Positions 55,335 through 64,000 are shown, counted from the stretch's first letter. The stretch is DNA of 64,000 bases from Agarilytica sp045430345 (GCA_045430345.1 JAILXT010000001.1:1178001-1242000); one strand, 5' to 3'. A program made the numbers and translations. The notes: generated from the sequence alone by a model not told the origin.

Positions 55335-56105
55335 ATGGAAAACCCAAGCGAAAATCTAACGCCTGCAACACAAAGCTTCGCCCAAAAAGAACGCGATGCA
55401 CTATACAAAACCATATTTAACCGCCGTGATGTACGTGGGCAATTTAATAACACGCCTATTGCAGATGAAACATTAACCCGTATTCTCTACGCGTCCCATC
55501 ACGCGCCCTCTGTTGGTTTTATGCAACCGTGGAACTTCATACTTATCAAATCCAAGGAGGTTAAAGAGCGCATTCATAAAGGCTTTCTAGAGGCTCACGC
55601 TGAAGCAGAAATGCAGTTCGAAGAAGCTAAACGTAAAACCTATCGCAACTTAAAGCTCGAAGGTATTCTTGAATCTCCGATAAACATTTGTATCACTTGC
55701 GACCCCAAACGTACCGGAAAAGCCGTTATTGGCCGCACCCACATCAAAACCATGGATAGCTATAGCACCGTATGCGCGGTACAAAACTTGTGGCTCGCCG
55801 CCAGAGCTGAAGGGCTGGGCGTAGGCTGGGTGAGCATCATCAAAGAATCAGTTCTAAAAGAAACACTTGTCCTTCCCGACCATGTAGAACCCGTTGCCTA
55901 CCTATGCATCGGCCACGTTGATCACTTCAAAGACAAACCCGAGTTAGAAAGCATTGGCTGGTTACCACGTTTACCGTTAGACGAAATTGTCAGTTTCGAA
56001 CAATGGAATGGAGACGGAGACACCTCCGATAAAAACCTACTCAATAGTATTCGTGCACATCAAGCATTCCCGCATGAGTACACGGCGAACGACAAGAATA
56101 AGTAG
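55335..56105 (+). CDS. bluB: 5,6-dimethylbenzimidazole synthase BluB
   Basis: BluB cleaves reduced FMN with oxygen to make 5,6-dimethylbenzimidazole, the lower ligand of B12. It is a nitroreductase-like fold of 256 residues: FNRRDVRGQF near residue 22, HHAPSVGFMQPW near 55 and GVGWVSI near 170. The start was set to ATG 55335, with AAGGGGA just upstream; a TTG five codons earlier is less likely. The riboswitch upstream fits its role. No other cobalamin gene is near. Confidence 0.93.
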   Translation: MENPSENLTPATQSFAQKERDALYKTIFNRRDVRGQFNNTPIADETLTRILYASHHAPSVGFMQPWNFILIKSKEVKERIHKGFLEAHAEAEMQFEEAKRKTYRNLKLEGILESPINICITCDPKRTGKAVIGRTHIKTMDSYSTVCAVQNLWLAARAEGLGVGWVSIIKESVLKETLVLPDHVEPVAYLCIGHVDHFKDKPELESIGWLPRLPLDEIVSFEQWNGDGDTSDKNLLNSIRAHQAFPHEYTANDKNK

Positions 56106-56442
56106 TCAAACACTCAACAATCGATGAATTTTTCGGGCCGCTTGCACTCCCATAAATACGCGATAGTAGCGGCCACATGTCACAGAACACACATATTGTA
56201 TGCTTCAAGCCGTAAAACATGGCATTCGACGTCTTGAATGGTGACTTAGACGCCAATAGAATAGCGCCGTCCAAACACATATAACTACTCTCTAGGGGTG
56301 CCCCTTAATCCAGGTCAATCGTCCTTAGGTAATATACGGATAAGATTAACCCTTTATTCAAACACGCTGTAGCCGGGCCCAAAATAATAACCGCGCGCAG
56401 AGTGTTAGATGGCAACATTACTTAATCGAATAGGCTAATTTC
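56106..56442. other. Non-coding region between bluB and the next gene
   Basis: No gene is seen. AGGGG-TG-CCCCT at 56293-56304 is a short palindrome. Promoter elements for the next gene cannot be pinned down. Confidence 0.35.
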
Positions 56443-58533
56443 GTGACCCACCAGATAAAGACTGCATTTCAAAAGGTTTTGTTCTCTGTACTCATTTCTC
56501 CCCTTTTTTCCAGTGGATCTGTATGGGCCGCCTATTGCGAGACCGATACGAACCAAAACCATGTCAGTGCAGGAAGAGCCGAAACATACACTTACGGCGT
56601 CTATGCAAGAGCAACCGGCTCTGGTGACGAACTCGGCTTTCACTACTCGGATTCCTCAACACTTGAAGAGGTTTCACCAGGGTTCTATCGAGCAGTGAGT
56701 CTCTGCTCTATCACCGGGAATAGCCAGCCTACTGCGCCCTACCCCAACGCCAGCGAGCTAAACGCCGCCGATGTCATCAATGAACAAGGCAGCTACGGCG
56801 TCGCAGTTACGGGGGGCCACCTGGTCGATAGCACTACAGGCGATATTCCATGGGAAAATAAAGTCTCCACGAGTGGTACAGTCAACATCCCCGCAGGCTC
56901 CACCATCAAATATGCATTTTTATACTACTCAGGTGCCATCGCACTTGAAGGCGGCGACTTTACAGAAGATAACTTAAATAACCTTACCGATATTGAAAAC
57001 AACGGCATCTCTTTTCATATTGGTAATACGCACTACGGCCCCTTCGATACACGTGCACGCAAACCCCCCGGTGAAACTCACGTCGGATCAGAAACCCAGC
57101 TTCTACCCGCAACAATTTTTGAATTTGGCACACTGACCGATACAGCCACTAGCTTCTGGGGCAACCGCCTAGATATAACAGGACAAATCACAGACAGGAC
57201 CAGTGACTTCACCATAACCGTCGATGCGCCGGAAAATATCGATATAAGCGCGAACAATGCCAATGAAAATGGCGGTAATCTCGCAGGTTATACCGAGTTT
57301 AATAACTGCTCCAGCGTCATGAACTGGTCCATTGTTGTTATTTACGAACATTCATCACAACCTCGCCAACAAATCATTCTAAAAGACGAAATTGTCCGCG
57401 CGTGGGACTACACCTTTGTGCATAAAGGTGTATGGGAAAGACCTTTTGTTACATTTGAGCACGCCCCGATACAACACGGAACAAAATTTTACACCTACGC
57501 CGCAAACGGCATAAAAGCGAAAAAAGAGCTTCCATCATTCCCTGCTTGTACCTGTGGCTGCGGCGGACAATACAACTTACAAAAAACAGATGATGCGGCT
57601 GGCGATCCCGCCTCTCAATACTGGTCGAACACTTTAGTTGACCCTGCTGAAGTTGAAGGCGACCCAATGAACCGTGATAAAAATACCGGCCCCTGGTCAC
57701 TCGTAAGTGATGGACCAAATTCCATAAACGGAAACGATTGGACATTATTTAGATCAGGCTCCACCTTTACAGAATTCCCGAATTTATATGAGGGAGAAAA
57801 TGTATCCGCAGATACGATTCAGCCCATCACCAACGAAAATAGTGGCACAGTAATGGGAGATACTTACGATGGCCACCCGTGGGGAGGCCGTGGCGACGTG
57901 ACCTATCACGGCTGGGGAAATTCAACGAGTATTGTGGAAGTCGCACTGAATAATAATGCGATCACTGAAGGAGAAACCGAGACGACGGTTTATTTTAAAG
58001 GGGACCAAAAAGACGTATTTAAACCTCAGTCACGCGTGACATTACGATACCTATTGCTAACCATCCCCCTTCCAGAAGTAGAAGGGGGTAGTGCAGCTCC
58101 TGTCATCACTCTAGAAGGCGGAAGCTCCGTAACGTATACCGAAGGCTCGACATACAGCGAGACAGGCTACACAGCCACGGATGATGTGGACGGAGATCTA
58201 ACCGCGGCAGTAAGTGTTAATTGTAATTTTGACACCGCTATTGCATTAACGACTGGGACCTACCAATGCACATACTCCGTAACAGACACCCACGACAACA
58301 CCACTGAAGTCACTAGAACAATCACCGTAGAACCCATTATTCAAGAAACAAGCTGTGTTACTTCAACACTCAATACACACGAGCTCGAGGCCCGCGCTTA
58401 TAGCTCATACTTCTCGTATTATGCGACCGGCTCAGACCTCTATTTGGGCAGTACATTTCTTGATGCTGACGTCATAAAATCCCTTGAAGAAACTACACTG
58501 GGCAACTGGAGTGAAGTGCCGAGTTGCCCCTAA
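56443..58533 (+). CDS. Secreted multidomain protein with the GRA module at both ends
   Basis: A 696-residue exported protein starting at GTG 56443. After a signal peptide (about 1-29) comes module copy C (residues 32-88), then a large beta-rich region of about 440 residues with no family I can name (SIVVIYEHSSQPRQQIIL, CTCGCGG). A DUF5011-type Ig-like domain follows (about 545-635: APVITLEGGSS...TATDDVDGDLT), then module copy D at the C-terminus ending SCP. It is probably a surface or extracellular protein. It is alone on the plus strand, and the next gene converges on it. Confidence 0.75.
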   Translation: MTHQIKTAFQKVLFSVLISPLFSSGSVWAAYCETDTNQNHVSAGRAETYTYGVYARATGSGDELGFHYSDSSTLEEVSPGFYRAVSLCSITGNSQPTAPYPNASELNAADVINEQGSYGVAVTGGHLVDSTTGDIPWENKVSTSGTVNIPAGSTIKYAFLYYSGAIALEGGDFTEDNLNNLTDIENNGISFHIGNTHYGPFDTRARKPPGETHVGSETQLLPATIFEFGTLTDTATSFWGNRLDITGQITDRTSDFTITVDAPENIDISANNANENGGNLAGYTEFNNCSSVMNWSIVVIYEHSSQPRQQIILKDEIVRAWDYTFVHKGVWERPFVTFEHAPIQHGTKFYTYAANGIKAKKELPSFPACTCGCGGQYNLQKTDDAAGDPASQYWSNTLVDPAEVEGDPMNRDKNTGPWSLVSDGPNSINGNDWTLFRSGSTFTEFPNLYEGENVSADTIQPITNENSGTVMGDTYDGHPWGGRGDVTYHGWGNSTSIVEVALNNNAITEGETETTVYFKGDQKDVFKPQSRVTLRYLLLTIPLPEVEGGSAAPVITLEGGSSVTYTEGSTYSETGYTATDDVDGDLTAAVSVNCNFDTAIALTTGTYQCTYSVTDTHDNTTEVTRTITVEPIIQETSCVTSTLNTHELEARAYSSYFSYYATGSDLYLGSTFLDADVIKSLEETTLGNWSEVPSCP
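56536..56706 (+). other. GRA module, copy C (N-terminal)
   Basis: CETDTNQNHVSAGRAET...YARATGSGDELG...LEEVSPGFYRAVSLC: the same motif order as the C-terminal modules, here directly after the signal peptide and lacking the final Pro. Confidence 0.75.
58354..58530 (+). other. GRA module, copy D (C-terminal)
   Basis: C...NTHELEARAYSS...YYATGSDLYLG...LEETTLGNWSEVPSCP. It has the Gly of GRA replaced by Glu-Ala but keeps all the other landmarks. Confidence 0.7.
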
Positions 58534-58704
58534 ATTTGGAGGCCCCGTAGAAATACTTTAAAGATATAGAGCATTCTCTTCCCGGCCTTCGATTCCCGTC
58601 TTGTTTCAATAGCCGCCTAAAGTCGCTCCCTTTTGATATGAGCAAGTAATCGCATATACAGCAAGATTATCTAACACCTTTCGTATTTACGTTAAAACAC
58701 CATA

Positions 58705-59832
58705 TCATCGTGAGGGATACATATATTTTCCGATATTTAGGCTACCAGGAACATAGGACTGTATATCGTGCGAGGCCTTTTTCTTGAGTTTTCCAAGCGT
58801 TTTATGTGCCTTTTTCGCGTGACGCCTGATATGCCTGGAATCGGAATAAGCTGCGACCTCCTTCATAATATCTGCGTACCTTGGTCTTCCGCTCGCACGG
58901 ATAAAATGCGCGAGATGCGTTAGCATTTTTATCTCATACACATTTTGAGCATTCATAGCGCGATAAAGTTTTTCTGCCGCAATATCATATAACTTCTCGC
59001 TGTATTGTTTCCGACTACCAGTCTTAATATTAAGGATATCAGTGGCAGCAACCCACTCGTCCCCCAAAATGTAGTCTGCCACCATAACGGCATCCCCGTC
59101 TGTTTCGTCTTTCATCAAAAAATAGAGGTATGAGACAGCCTCAACTTTCCACCCTAATTTATTTCTGAGTCCATAATTTAAATAAACGACACCCAAATCA
59201 TGATAATCCAAAACCATTCCAGAAACAGATGAACGAAAATGATGAGCTATACGAAACGTCTTAGAGTTTTCTGAACCTAGGCTATCGGGCATGCCAAGCT
59301 TATTGATAACAACATCAAGAGAGTCGTTTGGCGATACAGAAAAGAAAAGGGCCTCCCTATCGGGCTTGTCTTCAGGGTTCAGCTGGTAGCGCTTTTTCAG
59401 CAGTGCTAGACCATTGGCTTTCGGAATAAAGCTTTCAACCTCCGCCCCATGAAATTGAGCAAGAGATTGCACACCATACCGTTGTAACTTTTTAACATCC
59501 GAATTTGCAACCGTTTCAACCGAGGCTTTATAACGCATATTTTTACTCTGCCCCAGCGCCTTAGCTAGCCAAGCTATCAGATCTATCCGATTCATTCTCT
59601 TCTGTGGATCGTTTATGCTTGCATGTAACACTTCCGCAACTAGATCCAGGATTTCGGTATTAACAACACTATCCCGATAAACGGATTTAGCACCTGTTTT
59701 TATCGTATTGATATTTTCAGAAGTAAGCATATGAGCATAAAGTAAATGAACACTGCCAAGCGAAGTATTTTGCTCTTGAGCACTTAGATGTGGGCTAACT
59801 AAAACCGCAATCATAATAACTATTCTAAACAT
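58705..59832 (-). CDS. Secreted helical protein of unknown function
   Basis: A 375-residue protein with a signal peptide (first 18 residues, ending SAQ). It is rich in helices with a repeat-like pattern (NDPQKRMNRIDLIAWLAKAL, RRHAKKAHKTLGKLKKKA), which recalls HEAT-type repeats, but I do not recognise the family. It reads as a complete gene with a start ATG at 59832. It converges with the 696-residue gene. Confidence 0.6.
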   Translation of the reverse strand: MFRIVIMIAVLVSPHLSAQEQNTSLGSVHLLYAHMLTSENINTIKTGAKSVYRDSVVNTEILDLVAEVLHASINDPQKRMNRIDLIAWLAKALGQSKNMRYKASVETVANSDVKKLQRYGVQSLAQFHGAEVESFIPKANGLALLKKRYQLNPEDKPDREALFFSVSPNDSLDVVINKLGMPDSLGSENSKTFRIAHHFRSSVSGMVLDYHDLGVVYLNYGLRNKLGWKVEAVSYLYFLMKDETDGDAVMVADYILGDEWVAATDILNIKTGSRKQYSEKLYDIAAEKLYRAMNAQNVYEIKMLTHLAHFIRASGRPRYADIMKEVAAYSDSRHIRRHAKKAHKTLGKLKKKASHDIQSYVPGSLNIGKYMYPSR

Positions 59833-59953
59833 ATTCTTTCAATTCACCCTTAATGCATCTAGCGATACAAAATATATAAAAATACAGACATAAAACCAAA
59901 TCAGTATCTGACAGACACGTCAAAACTCCAAACAGGCCAACTCACAAAAACAA

Positions 59954-60058
59954 TTAATAAACCCTAATATAATAGGCATTAAAATAATTTGGGTCGCTAG
60001 CGCAGTCACCAATAAACTCAACTTCACTTCCTGCCATTTTGGCTGACAAACCGATAGT
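59954..60058 (-). pseudogene. C-terminal remnant of a small secreted-type protein
   Basis: On the minus strand the frame ...GLSAKMAGSEVEFIGDCASDPNYFNAYYIRVY-stop is open from the transposase repeat to TAA 59954-59956. The pattern AKxxGxxVxxxGxC...IRVY is typical of the C-termini of small secreted proteins. The N-terminal part is missing, probably cut off by the neighbouring transposase element. Confidence 0.35.
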
Positions 60059-60059
60059 G

Positions 60060-60081
60060 ATCAAGGGGGCAAAGCACTTGA
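60060..60081 (+). repeat. Left inverted repeat of the RayT element
   Basis: ATCAAGGGGGCAAAGCACTTGA. It is the inverted partner of 60830-60851 with 20 of 22 positions equal. Confidence 0.75.
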
Positions 60082-60100
60082 AAGAAAGCGTTTAGATTTT

Positions 60101-60772
60101 CTATCTCCCCCCCCAGCTGGTATTTTTACGCTGGAGAGCAACTTCAATCTGGTCACGAAACTTTTTGCTTCCAATCACCCATTCCTTTTGTGTCGACAGG
60201 CGAATATCCCCTAACTCTTCTTTATTCAACTCATTATCGAATAGCTTACGATACGCTAGCACCCTTGAAGCACCGGTCTTGCCAAGATCGAGATAACACA
60301 TATGGGGTTGTATTAACTTAATTTTAATCCCCATACCACTATAGCGATAGCTCGACCAGGGGTATTCACCCGGATGATTCACCATACCTGCACGTAGAGG
60401 ATTCAATTCAATATAGCGTGAAACCGTGAGAAAATATCGATCTGAATTAACCAAGCAGGATTTGAATCGACCTTCCCACAAACTCCCTGTCCGCTTATAA
60501 GTGATATTGATATACCGAACATAATCACGACCAAGCGCTTGCATCATTTTTGATACACCACATCTATCAGCTGGTGTGACCAGCATATGCACATGATTTG
60601 TCATCAATACAAACGCATGTACCGCAACCCCGTATTTTATAGACGCGTCCTTTAGCGCATCGAGATAAAAAGCATAATCAGCTTCTGCGTAAAAACAAAC
60701 ATCACGATTGTTCCCTCTCTGGATAACATGTTGCGCACACCCTTCCAGATATAAACGCGGCTTCCTTGCCAT
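60101..60772 (-). mobile_element. REP-associated tyrosine transposase (RayT, IS200-like Y1)
   Basis: A 223-residue Y1 transposase. The HUH metal motif is H60-V-H62 (MTNHVHMLV) and the catalytic Tyr is in RDYVRYIN. The WEGRFKSCLV and YIELNPLRAGMV segments are those of the RAYT family, which acts on REP palindromes. It is flanked by inverted repeats at 60060 and 60830. The gene looks complete. Confidence 0.92.
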
Positions 60773-60797
60773 AACGAACTCACCTACTGTCTATTAC

Positions 60798-60983
60798 TTA
60801 AAACCAAACCTTAACGCTAGTGCGATCGATCAAGTGCTCTGACCCCTTGATTTTAAATTCCAGCAAATTATCTAAGTAGTATTGATAATCCGCATCCTCC
60901 ACAAACACCACACCTCGGTTATGCCCTCGCTGGACAATATGGTGCGGCATATGGGGCACTATCACGCGCGCTTTCCTTGACAT
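60798..60983 (-). pseudogene. Truncated second RayT transposase
   Basis: The first 44 codons (MSRKARVIVPHMPHHIVQRG...YLDNLLEFK) are a RayT N-terminus different from the neighbour. The similarity stops at 60852, exactly where the inverted repeat 60830-60851 begins. The rest of the frame (IKGSEHLID...) is the repeat itself. The 3' part of this gene is gone. Confidence 0.85.
60830..60851 (+). repeat. Right inverted repeat of the RayT element
   Basis: TCAAGTGCTCTGACCCCTTGAT, reverse complement of the left repeat at 60060 with two mismatches. Its outer edge is the break point in the truncated RayT gene. Confidence 0.78.
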
Positions 60984-61021
60984 ATTCCCTTCCAGTAAAA
61001 CTCAACCCTTGAAAAATAAAT

Positions 61022-61047
61022 CTGTCACCTTTTTTTGTCACCTTTTC
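61022..61047. repeat. Short direct repeats upstream of the truncated RayT
   Basis: TGTCACCTTTT occurs twice in 26 bases, just before the truncated transposase start. Its meaning is unknown; it may be part of the same repeat family. Confidence 0.5.
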
Positions 61048-61056
61048 TTCTCTGAC

Positions 61057-61389
61057 TTATGGAGAAATTTTTTTCAAACAAAGATTGGCTAAAACTCTGA
61101 TCTCCTCCCACTCCTTGCTATCAGATATTGCAGTTGTAGTCCAACACATATCTACGCCACTTATCTCATCGAGCTTAGAGTTTAGGCGCTCCAAAAGATC
61201 AAACTGAGGAGAAGTAAGAACTCCTGTTTCTACCTTTGAAGAGGCCAATAGAAACAAGTCATCAAACTCCAACGCCAATTCGTCAACTGAAGGGTTCCCC
61301 AAACCTTCAAGATAAGTCAACTGGACCTGTGCGGAAGAGGCAAGTATTTTCAATAATTCGAGCAACTCATTTGTATAATTTAACATCAT
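61057..61389 (-). CDS. Candidate immunity protein for the Rhs toxin
   Basis: A 110-residue acidic, helical, soluble protein without a known domain. Its ATG overlaps the Rhs stop by one base (TAATG), so the two are translationally coupled. Position right after a Rhs C-terminal toxin and small size fit a cognate immunity protein. That role is inference from gene order. Confidence 0.7.
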   Translation of the reverse strand: MMLNYTNELLELLKILASSAQVQLTYLEGLGNPSVDELALEFDDLFLLASSKVETGVLTSPQFDLLERLNSKLDEISGVDMCWTTTAISDSKEWEEIRVLANLCLKKISP

Positions 61390-64000
61390 TAGAATATCGG
61401 ATCCGATTTACCGTTAACTAAGTCCGTAACACGCCAGTAAGGGGCTCCTCCCTTACGAGAACTTCCTGGATGCCACCGCATCACCTGCCCTGTAAGCTTT
61501 CCTTTAGAGTTATATTCCCTGAAGACCCAGCCCTCTCCTTTTCTCGAACCTTTTCTCAATTTTTCCACTTTCCAGCCCGGAGTTTTACCAATACTAGCTT
61601 GCACTTGCGCAGGTGTTTTACCCGCGAGAATCTGAGGGTTTGCTAGAACATCATTAACACTTTCTAAAATACTTCCAACAGGACGAAGAGCTTTGCTTTT
61701 CCCTCTTGTAGAGCCAAATAGATTTTTATACGTATTTTTTATTTTCCCTCCAAGCTTACTAAAAAAACCTTTTACTGGAGCGAATTTCCCAGTAACAACT
61801 TTCGTCGCCAAAGCTCCAGCCAATTTTGTTTTTTGAGCCTCAGTTAGCTTCCGTGATGCTAACAACGAAAAAGCCCCTTTTAGATCCTCTCCGAACTGAA
61901 CCATGGTTTGATCACACCAGCCCCCTCCACTAGAGCTTCCGCAGGCTGCATCACTTGTAATAGCCACTTGAACATTAATCGAATCGTTAATTCGTTCAAG
62001 ATCAAAAGGAGTAATCGAATCCAAATCAATATCTAGAGCTGAGAACATAGACCGATGAAAATCAGTAACACGAAAATCACTAGCACGATTTTGTCTTTCT
62101 GTAACAATAACCTCCTCCGTCTCTGCAGAGTAACCCGTAGGGTCGACAAAACTCAAAGGGTTATTAAACACATAAGTATAACGATTATATGACTGCGAAT
62201 TGTAAGGTGCCTGAACAAGCGGATCAGGACTCAAAAATCTCCCAATCACAGGGTCATAGACACGCCCATTCATATGAATTAAACCAACCTGATCTAAGTG
62301 CTCGTGATCAGTAAATCCTCTTGAAGTATCTGATGGCACATAGCCATTTTCTATTGGCGAACCTACCCAGTTTTCGTTAACTCTACGCCCCCAGCTATCA
62401 TTACTTAAATATTCAACATCATTAACGCTACCAACATTTTCACCCGTTTTGGCAACAATCGAACCAATATGATCTCGGTGTAGATAAGTATAAAAACCAT
62501 CTTGAGGACCGGACTCTGAAATATACAAAGCCATATCATCAATATAATGTACTTTCTCTATCAGACCGTTATCGTTGTTTTCCTCATAGATACCTGGACC
62601 AGCATAAGTTGTAGTTCTGCCATTACCATCTATTCTCTTAATTCGGTCTTGATTTGGACTATAAACTAATCTCGTTGAGTTTCCGTTGTCGTCTATTATT
62701 GTTGGTTTTCCAAATGGGCTATAAGAAACCGAGCGGACCGTAGTATTACCACTTTTTGCGGATGTCATATTCCCGTTATTATCATACGAGTACGTCATTC
62801 CATTTGCCGTCGTTACTGCATGGGGACCGGCACCGTTTTGACCGTATGAAAACGATCCAGAAATTCCTTTTTTGGACTTGATATTACCCAAGTCATCATA
62901 GGCGTTATCTGTATGCGTATCGCAAGCCTCACCAACCCTGGACGATTTTAAGCGGTTTAAATTGTCATAACATAAATTCTGAGTGATGCTATGAACAAGA
63001 TCTGTTCTTTGTTTTAGATTACCCAACGAATCAAAGTCATAACGTTGATCAACTGCTTTCAGAACCCCATCCGATACAGATATAGAACTAATGCGCCCAT
63101 AAAATAGATCGTTCTCGACGGTTAGCGATAAGTCGTTCCCAAATTCAGAAAGGTTAATCGTTCCCCAAACATTCATCTCCAATGCAGACCATATATCATA
63201 ATTTGCAACCGTATCCCTAACACCGGAGCGAAAGCCATAATCATTGTACTTATTAACAACGGTATAACCCGTTGGGTACTGAGTTGCTAACGGACGGCTA
63301 TAGTTATCGTAGAAATTTTTAAATACAAAATCCCTACCATCTATTGTTGTCGTCGTATACTCAGGGAAAGAGTACTCATTGTAATCATACTCCTCCTCAT
63401 ACGAGACGCCGTCTGTATCGAATCCAACGATACGCGACAGCAGCCCTGCACCATATTCCTTTTCGTCGTAGAGCCAATGGTGCGTCCTATTTTCTGGGTT
63501 GTTAGCCGTTGCATCATCTACTCTTAATGTTTGTCGCTCCAACTCGTCAAATCCAAATCGCGTTACAGTGCCATTTGCATCCGTTATTTCTGAAATTTTT
63601 CCTAATGGATTAAAGCGGTACTTGATTTCGCCAGTATTGGGATCATCAAGCGAGGTTTGACGACCGAGGGAGTCGTATTCCATATTCACAACAGTTAGAG
63701 CATCGTCATTAACCATTGAGCTCTTTAGTTCCCCAAAGGGCCAATAGCTAAATGCAATTGATACGCTAGAATCATCCTCACTCTTAACAGTCCATCCGCT
63801 GGCATTTACTATAATCGTCTTAACTTGGTCAAGCTGATTAGTAATGGTCTGCGTTAATCCTGAATACACCATAGTATTACTTGTGCCATCAGGGAAGTTC
63901 GTTTCAGTATTCCGGTCCATCACATCATATTGATAGACAACACTAGATTCCGCTCCGCTCTCGAAACGAGGTAGAAATTCTTTTGATATTCGCCCCAGAT
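61389..64000 (-). CDS. Rhs/YD-repeat polymorphic toxin, 5' end beyond the window
   Basis: About 870 residues are visible; the frame stays open to base 64000, so the N-terminus lies outside. It has many YD repeats and the Rhs core (YDPVIGRFLSPDPL..., SYNRYTYVFNNPL, DPTGY). After DPTGY comes a variable C-terminal tip of about 240 residues: a linker, then a basic end domain (TPGWKVEKLRKGSRKGEGW, MRWHPGSSRKGGAPYWRV). The end domain resembles a small RNase-type toxin, with conserved Lys, Arg and His, but I cannot name it. A coupled immunity candidate follows. Confidence 0.9.
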   Translation of the reverse strand, partial: LGRISKEFLPRFESGAESSVVYQYDVMDRNTETNFPDGTSNTMVYSGLTQTITNQLDQVKTIIVNASGWTVKSEDDSSVSIAFSYWPFGELKSSMVNDDALTVVNMEYDSLGRQTSLDDPNTGEIKYRFNPLGKISEITDANGTVTRFGFDELERQTLRVDDATANNPENRTHHWLYDEKEYGAGLLSRIVGFDTDGVSYEEEYDYNEYSFPEYTTTTIDGRDFVFKNFYDNYSRPLATQYPTGYTVVNKYNDYGFRSGVRDTVANYDIWSALEMNVWGTINLSEFGNDLSLTVENDLFYGRISSISVSDGVLKAVDQRYDFDSLGNLKQRTDLVHSITQNLCYDNLNRLKSSRVGEACDTHTDNAYDDLGNIKSKKGISGSFSYGQNGAGPHAVTTANGMTYSYDNNGNMTSAKSGNTTVRSVSYSPFGKPTIIDDNGNSTRLVYSPNQDRIKRIDGNGRTTTYAGPGIYEENNDNGLIEKVHYIDDMALYISESGPQDGFYTYLHRDHIGSIVAKTGENVGSVNDVEYLSNDSWGRRVNENWVGSPIENGYVPSDTSRGFTDHEHLDQVGLIHMNGRVYDPVIGRFLSPDPLVQAPYNSQSYNRYTYVFNNPLSFVDPTGYSAETEEVIVTERQNRASDFRVTDFHRSMFSALDIDLDSITPFDLERINDSINVQVAITSDAACGSSSGGGWCDQTMVQFGEDLKGAFSLLASRKLTEAQKTKLAGALATKVVTGKFAPVKGFFSKLGGKIKNTYKNLFGSTRGKSKALRPVGSILESVNDVLANPQILAGKTPAQVQASIGKTPGWKVEKLRKGSRKGEGWVFREYNSKGKLTGQVMRWHPGSSRKGGAPYWRVTDLVNGKSDPIF

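Noticed and set aside
56041..56280. 79-codon minus-strand frame after bluB
   Set aside because: It overlaps the bluB end and has no start signal or family.
61236..61421. Plus-strand frame over the immunity candidate
   Set aside because: It is opposite to the coupled Rhs-immunity pair and has no start signal.

Overview
The window reads as chromosome of a marine-type gammaproteobacterium. The gene order prfB-lysS-ung, sdhE-ygfX, nadB divergent from rpoE-rseA-rseB-rseC-mucD, lepA-lepB-DUF4845-rnc-era-recO, and cysM-relA-mazG beside a GacS/BarA-type kinase matches the Pseudomonadales/Cellvibrionales/Oceanospirillales part of the class. No rRNA, tRNA, CRISPR array or complete insertion sequence was seen. 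The species is inferred from gene order only.

Bases 1-44,100 are mostly core genome. On the minus strand are a GGDEF/EAL protein, ttcA, a three-gene set (chemoreceptor, STAS antagonist, REC-PP2C-HATPase regulator resembling the HsbR/HsbA partner switch), trpS, a DUF3524 glycosyltransferase resembling tRNA-queuosine mannosyltransferase, a cyclic-nucleotide-binding/rhodanese protein, apeB, uppP, tsaB, adk, and mazG-relA-cysM. A plus-strand hybrid kinase (21.6-23.9 kb) has a strikingly degenerate ATP-binding domain. Then come recO-era-rnc-DUF4845-lepB-lepA, the envelope-stress operon rpoE-rseA-rseB-rseC-mucD with a good sigma-E-type promoter, nadB, ygfX-sdhE, ygfZ, an HDOD gene, and ung-lysS-prfB. 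prfB carries the classic programmed +1 frameshift, and a large palindromic element lies between lysS and prfB.

Bases 44,100-64,000 are accessory and concerned with the cell surface. A secreted PHB-depolymerase-family esterase is followed by a full curli secretion set, csgB-csgA-csgE-csgF-csgG, whose CsgG carries a C-terminal SPOR-like domain. Next are a PqaA-family secreted protein with thrombospondin type 3 repeats, a periplasmic solute-binding-like protein, half of a NarK-type nitrate transporter, a cobalamin riboswitch in front of bluB, a large secreted protein, an unknown secreted protein, a REP-associated transposase bounded by inverted repeats next to a truncated second copy, and an Rhs/YD-repeat toxin with a translationally coupled immunity candidate. 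The Rhs gene runs off the right edge.

The most novel pattern is a cysteine-bounded module of about 60 residues (C...N.H...GRA...Y..A.GS...LG...G.Y/W...CP). It is shared by three otherwise unrelated secreted proteins on both sides of the curli cluster: C-terminal in the esterase and the PqaA-like protein, and at both ends of the 696-residue protein. Together with the CsgG-SPOR fusion and an enlarged curlin (23 QxG half-repeats), it suggests an elaborated extracellular matrix or surface-display system; that link is inference.
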